Origin: Methylocystis sp. ATCC 49242 | Lineage (GTDB): Bacteria > Pseudomonadota > Alphaproteobacteria > Rhizobiales > Beijerinckiaceae | NCBI RefSeq assembly: GCF_000188155.2 | Contig: NZ_KE124774.1 | Span: forward strand, 408,736-472,735 | Length of the DNA: 64,000 nt | Direction of reading: 5' to 3' | Shown: positions 36,593-45,286 of the stretch, one piece after another | Layout of the letters: each line of letters begins with the position of its first letter | Numbering within the stretch: the first letter of the stretch is position 1 | Made by a program: the position numbers and the translations under genes | Notes under the pieces: generated by a model | What the model saw: only the letters and a program-made list of their open reading frames with translations | Told to the model about the DNA's origin: nothing | Database searches by the model: none

Positions 36593-37759
36593 ATGAACTA
36601 TCTCGACACCGCATTTTCCGCGCTGACGTCCAACCAGCTTCTCGTCGGCGGCGTCGGGACGCTGGCCTTCGGCTCGCTGATGTATGTCCTGCGAACCGTG
36701 CCCGAGACCATGCTGGATCTCGTAGAGAGGACAGTATGGACGAAGGTCTTCGTCGAGAGCCTCTCGAACGAATATCCGGACGTCGACGCCTTCATCGAGG
36801 GCCGGCGCCTCGATTTCTTCAGCCGCTCGCTGGAGATCAAGGATGGCGGGCTGAAGACCGGCTTCGGCGGCGGCTGGGGCGTTTATGGCGGAACGTTCTT
36901 CAAATATTCCAAGACCAAGTCCGCACAGCAATTCACGCCTTTCGAGACGATCACGATCTCCTTTCTGACCCGCGACCGCTGCGTGGTCGAGCGCTTCATG
37001 CGCGACTGCAAGCCCGAGGAGCATCGGAACTCGATCCAGATTTCCATGTTTTCCGCCGGCGGCGGCGAGGGCGGCCTGCGCCGTCGCAAGCGCGGTCTCG
37101 ACACGGTATTCGTCGATCAGTCGATCAAGGATCGGCTCGTCTCGCGGTTCTCATGGTTTCAGGGCGCCGAGGAATGGCACGCGTCGCGCGGCATTCCGTG
37201 GAAGCTCGGCGTCGTGCTTCATGGTCCGCCCGGCACGGGAAAGACGAGCCTCATCCACGCGCTCGCCTCCGACTTCGGCTTCGACATCAAATATATCAAG
37301 TCGCTGCACGGGCTCGGCGCGGCGTTCAAGTCGGGAACGTCGAACGATCTCTTCGTCATCGAGGATATCGACACGATCGCGAACAGTCTCGATCGCGGAA
37401 CGAAGGCGAAAGACGAAGACCCCGCCATGCGCGCGTCGCCGCTGCATGAAATCCTGAATTCGATGGACGGCATGCAGACGCCGGACGGGCTGAAATTCAT
37501 CGTGACGACGAACCATCTCGACCGGCTCGATCCCGCGATCGTGCGGCCGGGGCGCATCGACGAGGTGATCGAGGTCGGGCCGCTGCCGATCGAGAGCGCG
37601 CGGGCGATGTTCCGTGCGTTTTATGGGCGCGAGGGGATTGCAGGTTACACGCCTCGCACCGGGGCGGAGTTGCAGCAGATGTTTTCGACGATGAGCGCGG
37701 AGGAGGTGGAGAGCGAGTTGGGGCTGAAGGTTGTGGAGCGGGTAAGGGAGGTGGCGTGA
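36593..37759 (+). CDS. BCS1-like membrane-anchored AAA ATPase
   Basis: 388 residues. An N-terminal membrane helix (LLVGGVGTLAFGSLMYVL, about 14-31) is followed by a BCS1_N-like domain (about 45-190, RRLDFFSRSLEI ... FETITISFLTRDR). The AAA domain has Walker A GPPGTGKTS (211-219), Walker B LFVIEDID (253-260) and the arginine-finger region AIVRPGRID. This is the architecture of mitochondrial BCS1, which translocates folded Rieske protein. Bacterial members exist with unknown clients. ATG 36593 follows GAAGGG. The gene stands alone; no Rieske or cytochrome bc1 genes are in view. Confidence 0.85.
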   Translation: MNYLDTAFSALTSNQLLVGGVGTLAFGSLMYVLRTVPETMLDLVERTVWTKVFVESLSNEYPDVDAFIEGRRLDFFSRSLEIKDGGLKTGFGGGWGVYGGTFFKYSKTKSAQQFTPFETITISFLTRDRCVVERFMRDCKPEEHRNSIQISMFSAGGGEGGLRRRKRGLDTVFVDQSIKDRLVSRFSWFQGAEEWHASRGIPWKLGVVLHGPPGTGKTSLIHALASDFGFDIKYIKSLHGLGAAFKSGTSNDLFVIEDIDTIANSLDRGTKAKDEDPAMRASPLHEILNSMDGMQTPDGLKFIVTTNHLDRLDPAIVRPGRIDEVIEVGPLPIESARAMFRAFYGREGIAGYTPRTGAELQQMFSTMSAEEVESELGLKVVERVREVA

Positions 37760-37778
37760 GAGCGACCGCTGGAATCGG

Positions 37779-37829
37779 CCCCTCGCCCTTCGAGACGCGT
37801 GCTGCGCAGGCTCCTCAGGGTGAGGGGCC
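37779..37829 (+). repeat. Palindromic repeat, orientation A, copy 1
   Basis: A hairpin-forming unit of about 50 bp: CCTCGCCCTTCGAGAC, a central stem GCGTGC/GCAGGC, then GCTCCTCAGGGTGAGG. It is the most diverged A copy. It lies after the BCS1-like stop. Confidence 0.75.
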
Positions 37830-37878
37830 TGATGCTCGCGAGGTGGTTATTTCACGGAAGTCCCCTTGCCGAGCCGAC

Positions 37879-37913
37879 AGGAGCGCCCGAAGGACGCGTC
37901 TCGAAGGACGAGG
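37879..37913 (-). repeat. Palindromic repeat, orientation B, copy 1
   Basis: Inverse complement of the A unit (AGGAGCGCCCGAAGGACGC, then GTCTCGAAGGACGAGG), slightly shortened at its left end. It ends ten bases before the GIY-YIG start codon. Confidence 0.75.
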
Positions 37914-37922
37914 ATTGCTGTG

Positions 37923-38240
37923 ATGGCCGAAGGCGCAAGCATCTACATCCTGCTTTGCGCCGATGGCAGTTACTACACCGGGCTGACGCGCAAGGAGGTA
38001 GAAACGCGCGTTGGGGAGCACAATGCCGGGGTTAACGCGGATTATACTAGCCGCCGACGCCCTGTAACGCTCGTCTGGTCTGCTTACTACGAGCGACTGA
38101 CTGACGCGATTGCAGCGGAACGCCAGATAAAAGGTTGGAGCCGCGCCAAAAAAGAAGCGCTGATTAAAGGCGACTACGACGCCTTGCCCGCGCTTGCTGC
38201 GCGTCGAAACAGGAAGAGCGGCGCGCCTTCAGGCCAATGA
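37923..38240 (+). CDS. Small GIY-YIG nuclease (UPF0213-like)
   Basis: 105 residues, a single GIY-YIG domain. SIYILLCADGSYYTGLT carries the GIY and YxG elements, the active-site arginine side is in TRKEVETRVGEHN, and the metal-binding Glu is in IAAERQIKGWSRAKKEALI. Such stand-alone domains are close to UvrC/SLX1 nuclease cores; their cellular role is mostly unknown. The gene sits exactly between a B-oriented palindromic repeat (ending 37913) and an A-oriented one (starting 38247), and a truncated relative of its 3' end lies at about 38412-38464. Confidence 0.85.
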   Translation: MAEGASIYILLCADGSYYTGLTRKEVETRVGEHNAGVNADYTSRRRPVTLVWSAYYERLTDAIAAERQIKGWSRAKKEALIKGDYDALPALAARRNRKSGAPSGQ

Positions 38241-38246
38241 TCCCGG

Positions 38247-38295
38247 CCCCTCGTCCTTCGAGACGCGCGCTGTGCGCGCTCCTCAGGATGAGGGG
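38247..38295 (+). repeat. Palindromic repeat, orientation A, copy 2
   Basis: Outer arms CCTCGTCCT and AGGATGAGG pair with one G-T wobble. The central perfect hairpin is GCGCGC/GCGCGC with a TGT loop (38265-38279). It starts six bases after the GIY-YIG stop and is duplicated collinearly at 38492 (offset 245 bp). Confidence 0.85.
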
Positions 38296-38354
38296 CCTTG
38301 CATTGCCATCACCGCCCATCTCCAACTCAGGCTGCCTTACCGCGCCGACAAGCA

Positions 38355-38406
38355 ATCCTCATCCTGAGGAGCGCCCGAAGGGCGCGTCTCGAAGGACGAG
38401 GATTGC
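38355..38406 (-). repeat. Palindromic repeat, orientation B, copy 2
   Basis: Inverse complement of A, with central perfect hairpin GCGCCC/GGGCGC and loop GAA (38371-38385). Its stem bases differ from A2 on both arms, so pairing is preserved. It directly precedes the GIY-YIG remnant. Confidence 0.85.
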
Positions 38407-38411
38407 GCCGC

Positions 38412-38464
38412 CAGCGATTATGACGCCTTGCGCGCGATGGGCGCGCCACAGCAAGAAAGGTGTG
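38412..38464 (+). pseudogene. 3' remnant of a second GIY-YIG nuclease gene
   Basis: The frame reads SDYDALRAMGAPQQERCEG and stops at a TAG, corresponding to the C-terminal end KGDYDALPALAARR... of the intact gene. The remainder of the gene, roughly 240 bp, is missing. The junction falls just after the B2 repeat, and the A3 repeat follows 28 bp later, so the flanking order matches the intact copy. Confidence 0.6.
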
Positions 38465-38491
38465 AAGGCTAGTGAGGATTGATCGTCGCGG

Positions 38492-38540
38492 CCCCTGGTC
38501 CTTCGAGACGCGCGCTGTGCGCGCTCCTCAGGATGAGGGG
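38492..38540 (+). repeat. Palindromic repeat, orientation A, copy 3
   Basis: Nearly identical to the copy at 38247-38295, including the GCGCGC/GCGCGC stem. It begins the second copy of a roughly 165-bp module. Confidence 0.85.
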
Positions 38541-38598
38541 CGTTGCATTGCCATCGCCGCCTATTTCCAACCCGGGCTGCCTTGCCGCGCTGACAAGC

Positions 38599-38648
38599 AA
38601 TCCTCATCCTGAGGAGCGCCCGAAGGGCGCGTCTCGAAGGACGAGGAT
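38599..38648 (-). repeat. Palindromic repeat, orientation B, copy 3
   Basis: Same as the copy at 38355, shifted by 245 bp, with the GCGCCC/GGGCGC hairpin. The A-to-B spacer (38541-38598) is also clearly homologous to 38296-38354, so the whole A-spacer-B module is duplicated. Confidence 0.85.
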
Positions 38649-38728
38649 TGCGCCCGGGGACATCGGCGCATGGCCTCAACGACAATGGCCGGGACGAGCC
38701 CGGCCATGACGACTGAGACGTTGCCTGC

Positions 38729-41700
38729 TCAACTACACCCCGTCGTCGATCCACACGTCTCACACTTCAGACACGTCCCATTGCGCACCAGCGTGAAATT
38801 CGCGCACTCAGGGCACGCTTCGCCGACATAGCCCTTCATCCGCGCTTCGGCGCGTTTCTCCGCGACGCCCTGCACGGTCTTCGTCGGCTCGGTCCAGCCG
38901 AGTTGTGACAGCGCTTCCGCTTCTTCGACGGCTTCCGGCGTCGGCTCGCTTTTGAGGGCGACGGCGCCGCCGCGCACCACCATCAGCTTGTCGGTCTTGG
39001 AGCGCAGCAGGCCGCGCGAGACGATGGAGCTCGTCTCCGGCGCCTTGCCCTCGTGCTCACCCTTGCCGAGCACGTCATGGCCGATGTCGTCGGGCGAGAC
39101 ATGCGCGAGGTCGGTGCGGCCGAGATAGGACACGGCGAGTTCGCGGAACACATAGTCGAGGATCGACGTCGCGTTCTTGATCGCGTCATTGCCCTGCACC
39201 GGACCGGCGGGTTCAAAGCGCGTGAAGGTGAAGGCGTCCACATATTCCTCGAGCGGCACGCCATATTGCAGGCCGAGCGAAATCGCGATGGCGAAATTGT
39301 TCATCAGGCTGCGGAAGGCTGCGCCTTCCTTGTGCATGTCGATGAAGATTTCGCCGAGGCGCCCGTCCGCATATTCGCCCGTGCGCAGATAGACCTTGTG
39401 GCCGCCGACCGCCGCCTTCTGCGTATAGCCCTTGCGGCGATCCGGCAGTTTCTCGCGCTCGCGGATGACCTGATGCACCACGCGCTCGACGATGCGCTCC
39501 GCGACCATGGCCGCGCGCGCGGGCATCGTCGCCGACACGATTTCGTCGATCACATCCGCCGCGTCGATGTCGTCGTCGCCCGAAATGAGCTGCGCCGACA
39601 GCGGCTGCGAGAGCTTGGAGCCGTCGCGATAGAGCGCATTGGCCTTGAGGCCGAGGCGCCAGGACAGCAGATAGGCCTGCTCGCAATCCTCGATGCTCGC
39701 GTCATTCGGCATGTTGATGGTCTTGGAGATCGCGCCCGTGATGAAGGGCTGCGCCGCCGCCATCATGCGAATGTGCGACTCGACCGAGAGATAGCGCTTG
39801 CCCGTGCGGCCGCAGGGGTTGGCGCAATCGAACACGGCGTAATGTTCGCGCTTGAGATGCGGCGCGCCCTCCAGCGTCATCGCGCCGCAGACATGGGTGT
39901 TCGCCGCCTCGATCTCGGACTTGGCGAAGCCCAGATGCGTGAGAAGGTCGAAGTTCCGGTCCTCGAGCGAATGCGCGGGAACCTTCAGCGTTCCGGTCAG
40001 GAAGTCCGGCCCGAGCGTCCATTTGTTGAAGACGAATTTGATGTCGAAGGCGGAGGGCAGGGCGGCCTCCACCGCCGCGAGCTTCTCGTCCGTGAAGCCG
40101 CGCGCGCGCAGGCTCGCGGTGTTGATCGCCGGCGCGTTGGCGAGCGAGGCGTGGCCGACGGCGTAGGCCTCGATCTCCGCAATCTCGCTCTCGCGATAGC
40201 TTAGCGCGCGCAGGCCCTCCGGCACGGCGCGGTTGACGATCTTGAGATAGCCGCCGCCTGCGAGCTTCTTGAATTTCACCAGCGCGAAATCGGGCTCGAT
40301 GCCGGTGGTGTCGCAATCCATCACCAGGCCGATGGTGCCGGTCGGCGCCACGACAGTGACCTGCGCGTTGCGATAGCCATAGAGTTCGCCCTGCGAAAGC
40401 GCCTTGTCCCAGGCGGCCGCCGCACGCTCCGCCAGCAAGGGATCGGGGCAGGAGGCGATGTCGAGCGGCACGGGTTTCACCGCGAGGCTTTCATATCCGT
40501 CATGCTCGCCATGCGCGGCGCGGCGATGGTTGCGGACGACGCGCAGCATCGACTCGCGGTTCTCCATGAAGCGCGCGAAGGGTCCGCGCTCCTTCGCCAT
40601 CTCCGCGGAGGTCGCGTAGCAGACGCCGGTCATGATGGCCGAGAGCGCGCCGGTGATCGCGCGGCCCGCGGCGCTGTCGTAAGCGACGCCGGACGACATC
40701 AGCAAGCCGCCGACATTGGCGTAGCCGAGACCCAGCGTGCGGTAGTCATAGGAGAGCTGCGCGATTTCCTTCGACGGGAACTGCGCCATCAGCACCGAGA
40801 TTTCGAGCACGATGGTCCACAGGCGCACGGCGTGCTCGTAGGAGTCGACGTCGATGCGCTTCGTCTCGTCGTCGCGGAACTGCAGAAGGTTCAGCGAGGC
40901 GAGGTTACAGGCCGTGTCGTCGAGGAACATATATTCCGAGCACGGATTGGACGCGCGGATCGGGCCGCCGGCGGGGCAGGTGTGCCAGTCGTTGATGGTC
41001 GTGTGGAACTGGATGCCCGGATCGGCGGAGGCCCATGCGGCGTAGCCGATCTTTTCCCACAGGTCGCGGGCTTTCAGCGTCTTCGAGACCTTGCCGTCGA
41101 GACGCTTGATGAGATTCCAGTCGCCGTCATTTTCCACGGCATGGAGGAACTCGTCCGTCACGCGCACGGAGTTGTTGGAGTTCTGGCCGGAGACGGTGAG
41201 ATAGGCCTCGCTGTCCCAGTCGGTGTCATAGGTCTCGAAGGAAATGTCCTTGTAACCCTGACGCGCGAACTGGATCACGCGCTTGATGAAATTATCAGGC
41301 ACCTCGTTGCGGCGCGCGAGCTTGATCTCGCGCTTCAGCGCCGGGTTCTTTTCCGGGTTGAAGCAGTCGTCGCCGGGGCCGTCGCAATTCACGCAGGCGC
41401 GCAGGATCGCCTTCAGGTGCTTCTTGACGATCTTGGAGCCGGTGACGAGAGAGGCGACTTTTTCTTCCTCCTTCACCTTCCAGTCCACGAAGGCTTCGAT
41501 GTCGGGATGGTCGACGTCGACGACGACCATCTTCGCTGCGCGGCGCGTGGTGCCGCCGGACTTGATCGCGCCCGCCGCGCGGTCGCCGATCTTGAGGAAG
41601 GACATCAGGCCGGAGGAGGAGCCGCCGCCCGAGAGCTTCTCCTTCTCGCCGCGCAGCCTGGAGAAATTGGTGCCGGTGCCGGAGCCATATTTGAACAGGC

Positions 41701-42367
41701 GCGCCTCGCGCACCCACAGATCCATGATCCCGCCTTCGTTGACGAGATCGTCCTCGATCGACTGGATGAAGCAGGCGTGCGGCTGCGGATGCTCATAGGC
41801 CGACTTCGACTTCACCATCTTGCCATTGGCGTAGTCGACATAGAAATGGCCCTGGCTCGGCCCGTCAACGCCATAGGCCCAGTGCAGGCCGGTGTTGAAC
41901 CATTGCGGCGAATTGGGTGCGGCCATCTGCGTGGCGAGCATGTAGCGCAATTCATCGCTGAAGGCCCGGGCGTCCTCCTCGCTGTCGAAATAGCCGCCTT
42001 TCCAGCCCCAATAGGTCCAGGCGCCGGCGAGACGGTCGAAAACCTGACGCGCGGAGGTTTCCGACGTGTGGCGCTGATCCTTCGGCAGCGCCGCGAGCGC
42101 CTCCGTGTCGGCGATCGAGCGCCACAGGAAGGAGGGGATGCTGTTCTCCTCGACGCGCTTCAGCCGCGTCGGCACGCCGGCCTTGCGGAAATATTTCTGC
42201 GCCAGCACATCTGCGGCGACCTGGCTCCACTGCGTCGGCACTTCGATATTGTCGAGCGAGAACACCACGGAGCCATCGGGATTGCGAATCTCGCTCTTTG
42301 TCGTGCGGAACTCGATGTTCGCATAGGGAGACTCGCCAGCCTTGGTGTATCGCCGCTCGATTTTCAT
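38729..42367 (-). CDS. nrdJ: Adenosylcobalamin-dependent (class II) ribonucleotide reductase
   Basis: 1212 residues. Reduces ribonucleotides to deoxyribonucleotides using a B12-derived thiyl radical, without need for oxygen. Recognisable parts are the N-terminal region ([20 protein letters not shown]), the active-site segment [44 protein letters not shown], and a C-terminal cysteine-rich tail ([28 protein letters not shown]) that shuttles electrons. ATG 42367 follows GAAGGGA. An open extension to 42646 overlaps the promoter and is rejected. Two NrdR-box-like palindromes lie about 275-320 bp upstream. No nrdAB is present in the window. Confidence 0.97.
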   Translation of the reverse strand: MKIERRYTKAGESPYANIEFRTTKSEIRNPDGSVVFSLDNIEVPTQWSQVAADVLAQKYFRKAGVPTRLKRVEENSIPSFLWRSIADTEALAALPKDQRHTSETSARQVFDRLAGAWTYWGWKGGYFDSEEDARAFSDELRYMLATQMAAPNSPQWFNTGLHWAYGVDGPSQGHFYVDYANGKMVKSKSAYEHPQPHACFIQSIEDDLVNEGGIMDLWVREARLFKYGSGTGTNFSRLRGEKEKLSGGGSSSGLMSFLKIGDRAAGAIKSGGTTRRAAKMVVVDVDHPDIEAFVDWKVKEEEKVASLVTGSKIVKKHLKAILRACVNCDGPGDDCFNPEKNPALKREIKLARRNEVPDNFIKRVIQFARQGYKDISFETYDTDWDSEAYLTVSGQNSNNSVRVTDEFLHAVENDGDWNLIKRLDGKVSKTLKARDLWEKIGYAAWASADPGIQFHTTINDWHTCPAGGPIRASNPCSEYMFLDDTACNLASLNLLQFRDDETKRIDVDSYEHAVRLWTIVLEISVLMAQFPSKEIAQLSYDYRTLGLGYANVGGLLMSSGVAYDSAAGRAITGALSAIMTGVCYATSAEMAKERGPFARFMENRESMLRVVRNHRRAAHGEHDGYESLAVKPVPLDIASCPDPLLAERAAAAWDKALSQGELYGYRNAQVTVVAPTGTIGLVMDCDTTGIEPDFALVKFKKLAGGGYLKIVNRAVPEGLRALSYRESEIAEIEAYAVGHASLANAPAINTASLRARGFTDEKLAAVEAALPSAFDIKFVFNKWTLGPDFLTGTLKVPAHSLEDRNFDLLTHLGFAKSEIEAANTHVCGAMTLEGAPHLKREHYAVFDCANPCGRTGKRYLSVESHIRMMAAAQPFITGAISKTINMPNDASIEDCEQAYLLSWRLGLKANALYRDGSKLSQPLSAQLISGDDDIDAADVIDEIVSATMPARAAMVAERIVERVVHQVIREREKLPDRRKGYTQKAAVGGHKVYLRTGEYADGRLGEIFIDMHKEGAAFRSLMNNFAIAISLGLQYGVPLEEYVDAFTFTRFEPAGPVQGNDAIKNATSILDYVFRELAVSYLGRTDLAHVSPDDIGHDVLGKGEHEGKAPETSSIVSRGLLRSKTDKLMVVRGGAVALKSEPTPEAVEEAEALSQLGWTEPTKTVQGVAEKRAEARMKGYVGEACPECANFTLVRNGTCLKCETCGSTTGCS

Positions 42368-42782
42368 GTGCCCAGATCCCTTCAATGCGCAAGCTACCGC
42401 TCGCGCGCAGCCGTCCGCCGGCCAGCGACGCAAATGTTCGCCAAACCAAAACTCGAGAGACGCGCGCCCGGCGCCCCCGGATAGAGTCGGGGCGAGAGCG
42501 AGCACGCCAGAAACGAGGAATAACGCCCGCGCAGAATGTCGCTCGCGCCCGGCTCGCGCCAGGAACAGCCAGACATTGGGAGGAACGTCCGCCGCTGCGT
42601 CATCGCGTGGTGTCCTCACAGTGCGCGAGTCTGCCGACCGCGTCAAGATATTGTGTCGGGAATTAACAGGCAGACAATATGTGGAGAAAATAGTGGATAT
42701 TGGGGAAAATTCTACCTAATCCGCCAAAACAGGCTCGACGAAAGCCGGAGATTCGGCAAGGCAAAGATTTCAGCGCGGGATG
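42368..42782. other. nrdJ leader and promoter region
   Basis: No gene. The first roughly 270 bp left of the promoter would be the untranslated leader of nrdJ. I found no cobalamin-riboswitch B12 box in it. An AT-rich segment (42640-42720) carries the candidate promoter and NrdR sites. Confidence 0.5.
42641..42687 (-). promoter_or_regulatory. Two NrdR-box-like sites overlapping the nrdJ promoter
   Basis: Against the NrdR consensus acaCwAtATaTwGtgt, the site at 42641-42656 matches 12 of 16 and the site at 42672-42687 matches 11 of 16. Their starts are 31 bp apart, three helical turns, the usual spacing of paired NrdR boxes. On the minus strand TTGTCT and CAATAT, 18 bp apart, lie within the two boxes and resemble -35 and -10 elements, so bound NrdR would block RNA polymerase. 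Confidence 0.6.
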
Positions 42783-43352
42783 CTACCTGCAGGCCCCCTC
42801 TGGGGCCGGCCTCAACAGAAACGCGTGATTTTCCGCGTTATTGGGGCTGAGATAGAGGAAGCTCCTGCCCTCCGGCGGCCCGAGAAGCTCCAGCCGCTCC
42901 CGCACCGTGACGAGCAGGCCGTCGCCTTTGGGCGCGATCTCGAAGGAGCCGGCGTCGTCCATGGAGAGGCGGCAGTCCCTCACGCCGTCCTCTTTCGTCT
43001 TGCAGAGCGTGGTCTCCTCCGCCGAAAGGGAGGCGTTGCAGGTCAGCGCCTCGCTCTCCATCGAGCAGGCGCCGAGCGTGCCGAAGCTGCGTTTGTTCCC
43101 GACGACCCATATCTGGAGGTTGGCGTCGGCGACGATCGGGCGTTCGTCGCCCGGCGTCTTGGGAACCGATGTCGGCCCGATCATGAGCTTCACATGTCTC
43201 ACGATCTGGCCGCGATGCGCCTGAAGATGCGCAGCGTCGTAGACGCGCTCGTAGCAGCCGGCGAAGGGGGCGGGGTCTCCCGCGCGGACGGCGGTCGCAG
43301 ACAAGGCGCCGCAGATCGCAATCGAGACCTTCAAACCCCGCACCCAAACCAT
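42783..43352 (-). CDS. Secreted protein, unknown function
   Basis: 189 residues with a signal peptide (MVWVRGLKVSIAICGALSATAVRA). The mature part starts GDPAPFAGCYERVYDAAHLQAHRGQIVRHVKLMI and contains six cysteines (C33, then SMESEALTC, TLC, RDC and others) and a beta-rich C-terminal half ending in FLYLSPNNAENHAFLL. GAGGAGAG precedes the ATG. It looks like a periplasmic lipocalin-like or inhibitor-like domain, but I do not recognise the family. Confidence 0.6.
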   Translation of the reverse strand: MVWVRGLKVSIAICGALSATAVRAGDPAPFAGCYERVYDAAHLQAHRGQIVRHVKLMIGPTSVPKTPGDERPIVADANLQIWVVGNKRSFGTLGACSMESEALTCNASLSAEETTLCKTKEDGVRDCRLSMDDAGSFEIAPKGDGLLVTVRERLELLGPPEGRSFLYLSPNNAENHAFLLRPAPEGACR

Positions 43353-43477
43353 TCGACTCTCCTCATGATGTCAAGCTTACGCTGTCGCGCGACGGGTGTC
43401 ATCCAAAGGCCGGCGTCACAAAAGCGTTGCCGACTCGTGATTTTTCATTCTTGCGCTTCGCAGGAGAAAAAACGCGG

Positions 43478-44368
43478 ATGTGGACGATCAACGCCGGATT
43501 CGGCCGCACGATCATCGCTTCGACGCAACCAACACAGCCTCACGCTAAAAAAGTAAAGCTCGACGAGACGCTTGGAAGGCTCGGGACGCTCGAGGCGCGC
43601 CTCGCGCGCGGCAAGAAGGAAATCCGAAGGGCCCAGCGGCTGCGATACGACATCTTCTACAAGGAGGGCGGGGCCATTCCCGACGCGCGCACCGCTTTCA
43701 CGCGCCGCGATGCGGACCGCTTCGACAAATATTGTGATCATCTGATCGTCATCGATCACGCCGCGAAGAATCGTCGCGGCAAGGTCAAGCCGAGGATCGT
43801 CGGCGCCTATCGCCTTCTGCGCGACGAGATGGCGGCGAAGGCCGGCGGCTTCTATTCGGCGGACGAATACGACATCGAGCCGCTGCTCGCGCGTCACGCC
43901 GGCAAGCGCATATTGGAGCTTGGCCGCTCTTGCGTTCTCGCGGAATATCGCAGCAAGCGCACCATCGAGCTATTGTGGCGCGGCCTCCTCGCCTATGTGC
44001 GGGCGCATGACATCGACGTCATGATCGGCTGCGCGAGTTTCCCCGGCGTCAGCCCGCTCGCCCATGCGCAGGCGTTGAGCTATCTCGCGCATTACGCCAG
44101 CGCGGACGGGGTCTGGAGCGTGAAGGCGCGCAATGATCTCTACAAATCGATGGCGCTGCTTCCGAAGGACGCGCTCGACGTGAAGAGCGCACGCGAGGCG
44201 CTGTCGCCGCTGATAAAGGGTTACATGCGGCTGGGCGCGCGCTTCGGCGACGGCGCGGTGGTGGACATCAAGTTCAACACCACGGACGTCTTCGTCGTCA
44301 TGCCCGTTGCAGAGATCGACGCGCGCTACATCGAATATTTCAGCGGAACCGAACGCCGCGCGGCCTGA
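43478..44368 (+). CDS. olsB: L-ornithine N(alpha)-acyltransferase, ornithine-lipid synthesis
   Basis: 296 residues. Transfers a 3-hydroxy-fatty acyl group from ACP to ornithine to form lyso-ornithine lipid. The family core (QRLRYDIFYKEGGAI, HLIVIDH, VGAYRLLRDEMA, GFYSADEYDIEPLL, LELGRSCVLAEYRSKRTIELLWRGLLAYV, GCASFPG) is intact. ATG 43478 lies 11 bases after AGGAG. The next gene, an OlsA/PlsC-type acyltransferase, is convergent and overlaps by 43 bp, unlike the olsBA operon of rhizobia. Confidence 0.85.
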   Translation: MWTINAGFGRTIIASTQPTQPHAKKVKLDETLGRLGTLEARLARGKKEIRRAQRLRYDIFYKEGGAIPDARTAFTRRDADRFDKYCDHLIVIDHAAKNRRGKVKPRIVGAYRLLRDEMAAKAGGFYSADEYDIEPLLARHAGKRILELGRSCVLAEYRSKRTIELLWRGLLAYVRAHDIDVMIGCASFPGVSPLAHAQALSYLAHYASADGVWSVKARNDLYKSMALLPKDALDVKSAREALSPLIKGYMRLGARFGDGAVVDIKFNTTDVFVVMPVAEIDARYIEYFSGTERRAA

Positions 44369-45108
44369 TCGCCGCGCGCGGCCGAAAGCATGTCGCGCAC
44401 CCGCGTCTCGGTTTCGATTGCGAGCGTCTTGCGGTCCTTGCCGCGCAGATCGACGGGCTCGCCAAAGGTGATGTGACAGCGCGCGCCGCCGCGTTTCATC
44501 AAATCCCACAGATGCGGCAGGAACGTCATCTCGCCATACCAGCCAACGTCGATCGGGCCTTCGCTGTCAGCATAGAGAATCGCGACGGGCGCGATTGCAG
44601 CCTCGCCGTCGTATTTTTCCAGAGCGTCGAAATGCGCCGGATTGAAGCGCAGAACATTCGTGCCGTCGCTCGACGTGCCCTCGGGAAAGACGACGAGATC
44701 GCGGCCCTTGCGCAGAACGTCGCGGAGCGCCGCATTGACGCGCGGAATCTCGCCGCGGGCGCCGCGATTGACGAAGACAGTGCCCTGAAGCCTCGCGAGA
44801 AAGCCGAGCGCCGGCCATTTCGCCACTTCGCTCTTTGCGAGAAAGACAAAGGGATGAAGGCTCGCGAGCGCGATGATGTCGGTCCACGACACATGGTTCG
44901 CCACGACGAAGCGCGGCGCCGGGGTGGGCAGGGCGCCCGTGGCCTCAACCCTTATGCCGATGGTGGCGCAGATCGCCCGGCAGAAGCCCGTCTGGATCCA
45001 ATGCTGCAAGGCCCAGCCGCATCGCCGCGCCAACGCCTGCAGGGGAACGAGAAAGATGAAGGCCGCCGACATGGCGAGGACGAAAGCAAGCGCGCGCAGA
45101 TAGGGCAT
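44326..45108 (-). CDS. 1-acylglycerol-3-phosphate / lyso-ornithine-lipid acyltransferase
   Basis: 260-residue PlsC-type membrane acyltransferase. Hydrophobic N-terminal segment FVLAMSAAFIFLVPLQALA (about 9-27), catalytic HX4D as NHVSWTD (H72, D77), then FVNRGAR and the substrate-binding FPEGTSS. It could be OlsA, which adds the second acyl chain to lyso-ornithine lipid, given the adjacent olsB-like gene, or a PlsC. The start MPYLRALAF at 45108 is the first plausible one; an open extension upstream is not conserved. Confidence 0.82.
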   Translation of the reverse strand: MPYLRALAFVLAMSAAFIFLVPLQALARRCGWALQHWIQTGFCRAICATIGIRVEATGALPTPAPRFVVANHVSWTDIIALASLHPFVFLAKSEVAKWPALGFLARLQGTVFVNRGARGEIPRVNAALRDVLRKGRDLVVFPEGTSSDGTNVLRFNPAHFDALEKYDGEAAIAPVAILYADSEGPIDVGWYGEMTFLPHLWDLMKRGGARCHITFGEPVDLRGKDRKTLAIETETRVRDMLSAARGDQAARRSVPLKYSM

Positions 45109-45286
45109 GGCGCGCAGATGGCGCGCCTGTGAGACGGGCGTGTGACAGAAAGAGACGCATCGTCTTGAGAGGGGCGGGGCCGCGCCGCCGCTTCCACCCT
45201 CCACGGCCTTGACGCCGCCCCTTCCAGTCCCTTTATGTGCGCAATCCGCCGCGACCGGCGGCAGATCAGGTTCAGGAGAATTTCCC

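Larger units (their letters stand above)
38241..38728. other. Gene-free repeat region between GIY-YIG and nrdJ
   Basis: Apart from the four palindromic repeats and the GIY-YIG remnant listed separately, no gene is supported here. Open frames crossing it are made of repeat sequence. The final 70 bp before the nrdJ stop have no recognisable feature. Confidence 0.6.

Noticed and set aside
37779-38655. CRISPR array
   Set aside because: Repeats alternate in orientation, spacers are themselves homologous, spacing is irregular and no cas gene is near; they are palindromic dispersed repeats.
42368-42640. Cobalamin riboswitch in the nrdJ leader
   Set aside because: No B12-box-like sequence or convincing fold was seen; NrdR-type control fits better, and a B12-requiring enzyme is not itself expected to be B12-repressed.
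42368-42646. N-terminal extension of NrdJ
   Set aside because: The frame is open, but its start lies inside the NrdR box/promoter and the added residues are unconserved; ATG 42367 has a good ribosome binding site.
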